NCBI GenBank assembly: GCA_946541285.1 | Contig: CAMNJG010000013.1 | Span: 1 to 16,013, forward strand | Direction: 5' to 3' | Source of the DNA: an uncultured Clostridia bacterium | GTDB taxonomy: Bacteria; Bacillota; Clostridia; Peptostreptococcales; Anaerovoracaceae | DNA: 16,013 nt | Shown here: one piece after another, positions 14,482 to 16,013 of the stretch | How positions within the stretch are numbered: position 1 is the first letter of the stretch | Layout of the letters: each line of letters begins with the position of its first letter | Notes under the pieces: generated by a model | Databases searched by the model: none | The model's input: the letters and a program-made list of their open reading frames with translations, nothing else | Told to the model about the DNA's origin: nothing | Made by a program: the position numbers and the translations under genes

Positions 14482-14976
14482 ATGCCGGAATTCCATACGC
14501 ATGAATTCGGTCCGGTATTTGACGAAAACAGCCGGATTCTGATTTTGGGCAGTTTTCCTTCCGTGAAATCCCGGGAGGAGGGATTTTATTACGGTCATCC
14601 CCGCAACCGTTTCTGGCCCCTGCTGGCGGCCCTGACCGGAGAACCGGTGCCGGAGAGTATCGACGGGAAACGTTCCCTGCTCCTGCGCAGGGGGATCGCG
14701 CTGTGGGACTCGATTGAAAGCTGTGAGATTACCGGCTCCAGTGACAGCAGTATCCGGAATATCACGCCTGTGGCGATCGCGAGGATTACGGATCATGCTC
14801 CAATCCAGCGGATTCTCTGCAACGGGGCGTCATCGTTCCGGTATTACAACCGCTATCTGAAAGCGATTACCGGGATGGAAGCAGTGAAGCTTCCTTCGAC
14901 CAGTCCTGCCAACGCAGCCTGGTCATTTGGCCGGCTCCTGGAGGAGTGGCGGAGCGCGGCAGAAGATATTATTTAA
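14482..14976 (+). CDS. DNA-deoxyinosine (hypoxanthine) glycosylase, uracil-DNA glycosylase superfamily family 6
   Basis: 164 residues, the size of the TIGR04274 hypoxanthine-DNA glycosylase family, which removes deaminated adenine (and sometimes uracil) from DNA. The first strand motif LILGSFPS (20-27), then FYYGHPRNRFWPLL (35-48) with the Asn and aromatic residues of the base pocket, and the C-terminal loop KLPSTSPANAAWS are all present. The open frame extends back to 14335, but those extra 49 residues do not resemble the family and cover the small membrane ORF that has the good ribosome site. The ATG at 14482 begins directly at the conserved domain (MPEFHTHEFGPVF). The upstream ribosome site is weak, fitting translation coupled to the small ORF. 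A strong terminator lies downstream. Confidence 0.88.
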   Translation: MPEFHTHEFGPVFDENSRILILGSFPSVKSREEGFYYGHPRNRFWPLLAALTGEPVPESIDGKRSLLLRRGIALWDSIESCEITGSSDSSIRNITPVAIARITDHAPIQRILCNGASSFRYYNRYLKAITGMEAVKLPSTSPANAAWSFGRLLEEWRSAAEDII

Positions 14977-14982
14977 CTATTG

Positions 14983-15044
14983 AATTAGTGCGTACTCATT
15001 AACCGAATTAAGTCCGACGGGGACTTAATGAGCAGACACGAATT
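14983..15044. repeat. Large imperfect palindrome with a nested perfect hairpin
   Basis: Outer arms 14983-15002 and 15025-15044 match at 16 of 20 positions, including eight in a row (CTCATTAA with TTAATGAG). Nested inside is a perfect 9-bp stem, ATTAAGTCC (15007-15015) with GGACTTAAT (15021-15029), loop of 5. The inner stem shares 15025-15029 with the outer right arm, so the two compete. It is AT-rich, unlike its surroundings, and lies between the glycosylase stop and the terminator. Confidence 0.6.
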
Positions 15045-15047
15045 ACG

Positions 15048-15087
15048 AAACCGGCAGATATGTCCGTCATATCCGCCGGTTTTCTTT
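15048..15087 (+). terminator. Strong intrinsic terminator
   Basis: AAACCGGC (15048-15055) and GATATG (15057-15062) pair with CATATC (15068-15073) and GCCGGTTT (15075-15082), with one A-C mismatch and a 5-base loop. The stem runs into TTTTCTTT through 15087. This ends the glycosylase transcript. On the minus strand only three Ts follow the stem, so it may also slow the convergent pirin transcript, but weakly. Confidence 0.88.
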
Positions 15088-15147
15088 GCGGTGATATTTT
15101 TTCAGAATGACATATTCCCGTGGAATATCTGTTTACTTTCCGTCTTC

Positions 15148-15978
15148 CTATTTCTTCACCTTCAGGAAAGTACCTTTTTCCAGCTCGTTGTACGCTTTTT
15201 CCACATCCCGCTCGCTGGTCATGATGATGGTGTTGCCCCAGACAACGCGTTCGTTGGTCGCGAGGGAGCCGACGATCAGGAAGCTGGTGTCTGCGGAGGC
15301 TTTCAGGTTGATGACATCACCCTGGGAGAGTTTCGCGACAGTTTTTTCCGGTACGGCAGTACCGCTGACTTCCAGGCTGCCATTCATGACAAAAATCATG
15401 ACAGAACGGTCTTCTGGAGTAGGGATAGCGGCAGAAGTTCCGGCTGCCATTTCCACGTCATAGAGATCCAGAGGAAGATGGCTGCTCTGATAACCCTGGT
15501 GTTCACCCAGTGTTCCTGCCAGAAGGGTGATCTTCGCGTCGTCGATCATCAGTTCTTTCGTCTCTTCTTTCCGGATGATGCGATACGCCGGATCGTCCAT
15601 TTTCTCGCTGTCCGGCATATTCAGCCAGAATTTGACGCTCTGCAGATGTTCTGTCGGAGTAAATGCCGCTGTCTGGACCATGCCGGAACCGGCGGTAACG
15701 TATTCGACTTCTCCGGCGTTGACGGTTGTATCGTTTCCCAGTGTATCGCGGTGGCGCATGGAACCGCTTCTTACGTAAGTGATAACCTCGATTCCTCTGT
15801 ATGGCTGTCCCGGAAATCCGGCCTGGTATTCTGCCGGATTGGTGCTGTCGAAGTAGTCCAGTGTCAGATAGGGATCGAAATCCTTCATGGTATTCATGGC
15901 CAGCAGGCGCAGTGTCTGTACGCCGGCGCCATCCATTACTTTAAATCCTGTTACTTTTGTGATCACATCTCTCTGCAT
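15148..15978 (-). CDS. Pirin-family bicupin protein with substituted metal site
   Basis: 276 residues, the usual pirin length, with an N-terminal cupin (about 20-130) carrying LDYFDSTN and YRGIEVITYVRSGSMRHRD, and a second cupin domain near 145-250. Canonical pirins bind iron, using two His in HPHRGFE and a His and Glu in a GxGxxHSE motif; some act as quercetinases, others as transcription cofactors. Here these positions read Q58-P-Y60 and Q102-T-A104 (GSGMVQTA), so all four expected ligands appear changed. A role without bound iron is therefore likely. On the minus strand AAAGG lies about eight bases before the ATG at 15978. The gene converges on the preceding unit and only a little of its upstream region is in view. 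The family is firm; loss of metal binding is inferred from motif alignment by eye. Confidence 0.88.
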   Translation of the reverse strand: MQRDVITKVTGFKVMDGAGVQTLRLLAMNTMKDFDPYLTLDYFDSTNPAEYQAGFPGQPYRGIEVITYVRSGSMRHRDTLGNDTTVNAGEVEYVTAGSGMVQTAAFTPTEHLQSVKFWLNMPDSEKMDDPAYRIIRKEETKELMIDDAKITLLAGTLGEHQGYQSSHLPLDLYDVEMAAGTSAAIPTPEDRSVMIFVMNGSLEVSGTAVPEKTVAKLSQGDVINLKASADTSFLIVGSLATNERVVWGNTIIMTSERDVEKAYNELEKGTFLKVKK

Positions 15979-16013
15979 GTTTTCGACCTTTCCCTGTTTT
16001 TATGAAATCTGGA

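Noticed and set aside
15028..16005. 325-codon plus-strand ORF opposite the pirin gene
   Set aside because: It is the antisense shadow of a clear pirin family protein. Its translation has no recognisable motif and it begins inside the palindrome/terminator region.
1..16013. CRISPR arrays, tRNA or rRNA genes, insertion sequences, integrase or att sites
   Set aside because: No regularly spaced direct repeats, cloverleaf sequences, transposase motifs or flanking direct repeats were seen by eye, so there is no direct evidence of a mobile element boundary in the window.

Overview
The window looks like a chromosomal segment from a Clostridia-type Bacillota, probably Lachnospiraceae-like. This is inferred from strong GGAGG-type ribosome sites, extended -10 promoters (TGnTATAAT), tightly overlapping genes and the kinds of proteins encoded. 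No rRNA, tRNA, transposase, integrase or CRISPR array was seen.

Left part (1-2194). A Fic-family gene enters from the left edge. It keeps its HPFxDGNGR motif but is broken by a one-base frameshift in a T run near 491-494, and it ends at an intrinsic terminator. A promoter follows directly, with a palindrome lying between its -35 and -10 boxes, and drives a YbgC/FadM-like hotdog thioesterase. Next comes an extended -10 promoter, a leader with several alternative hairpins, and a polytopic membrane protein with a cysteine-rich tail that I do not recognise.

Centre (2201-11102). A complete Wadjet anti-plasmid defence operon of the DUF2397/DUF2398/SMC/DUF2399 type (commonly called type II), in the order jetA-jetB-jetC-jetD. 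JetA and JetB are the kleisin-like and MukE/KITE-like partners, JetC is the SMC/MukB-like ATPase with hinge, and JetD is the Toprim-type nuclease. Three features are not part of the textbook system. JetD is fused at its C-terminus to a complete COG3323 (YqfO/NIF3-insert, PII/CutA-like) domain. JetB ends in QLSLF, which matches the consensus for binding the DNA sliding clamp. A 40-nt two-tier palindrome lies immediately before jetA.

Downstream operon extension (11102-13634). The jetD stop overlaps the start of a 46-codon mini-ORF, whose stop overlaps the start of an alpha/beta hydrolase, whose stop overlaps the start of a membrane-anchored spermidine-synthase-like methyltransferase-fold protein. 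This chain of stop/start overlaps suggests that the last three genes are translated with, and perhaps work with, the Wadjet genes.

Right part (13635-16013). A second extended -10 promoter, with a palindrome just after it, drives a small protein of unknown function. A previously easy-to-miss 37-38 residue single-span membrane peptide follows, with a strong ribosome site. It sits directly upstream of a DNA-deoxyinosine (hypoxanthine) glycosylase and occupies what would otherwise be called that enzyme's N-terminus. A large palindrome and a strong intrinsic terminator close this unit. A pirin-family gene then reads toward it on the minus strand; all four usual metal-binding residues of its cupin site appear to be substituted.
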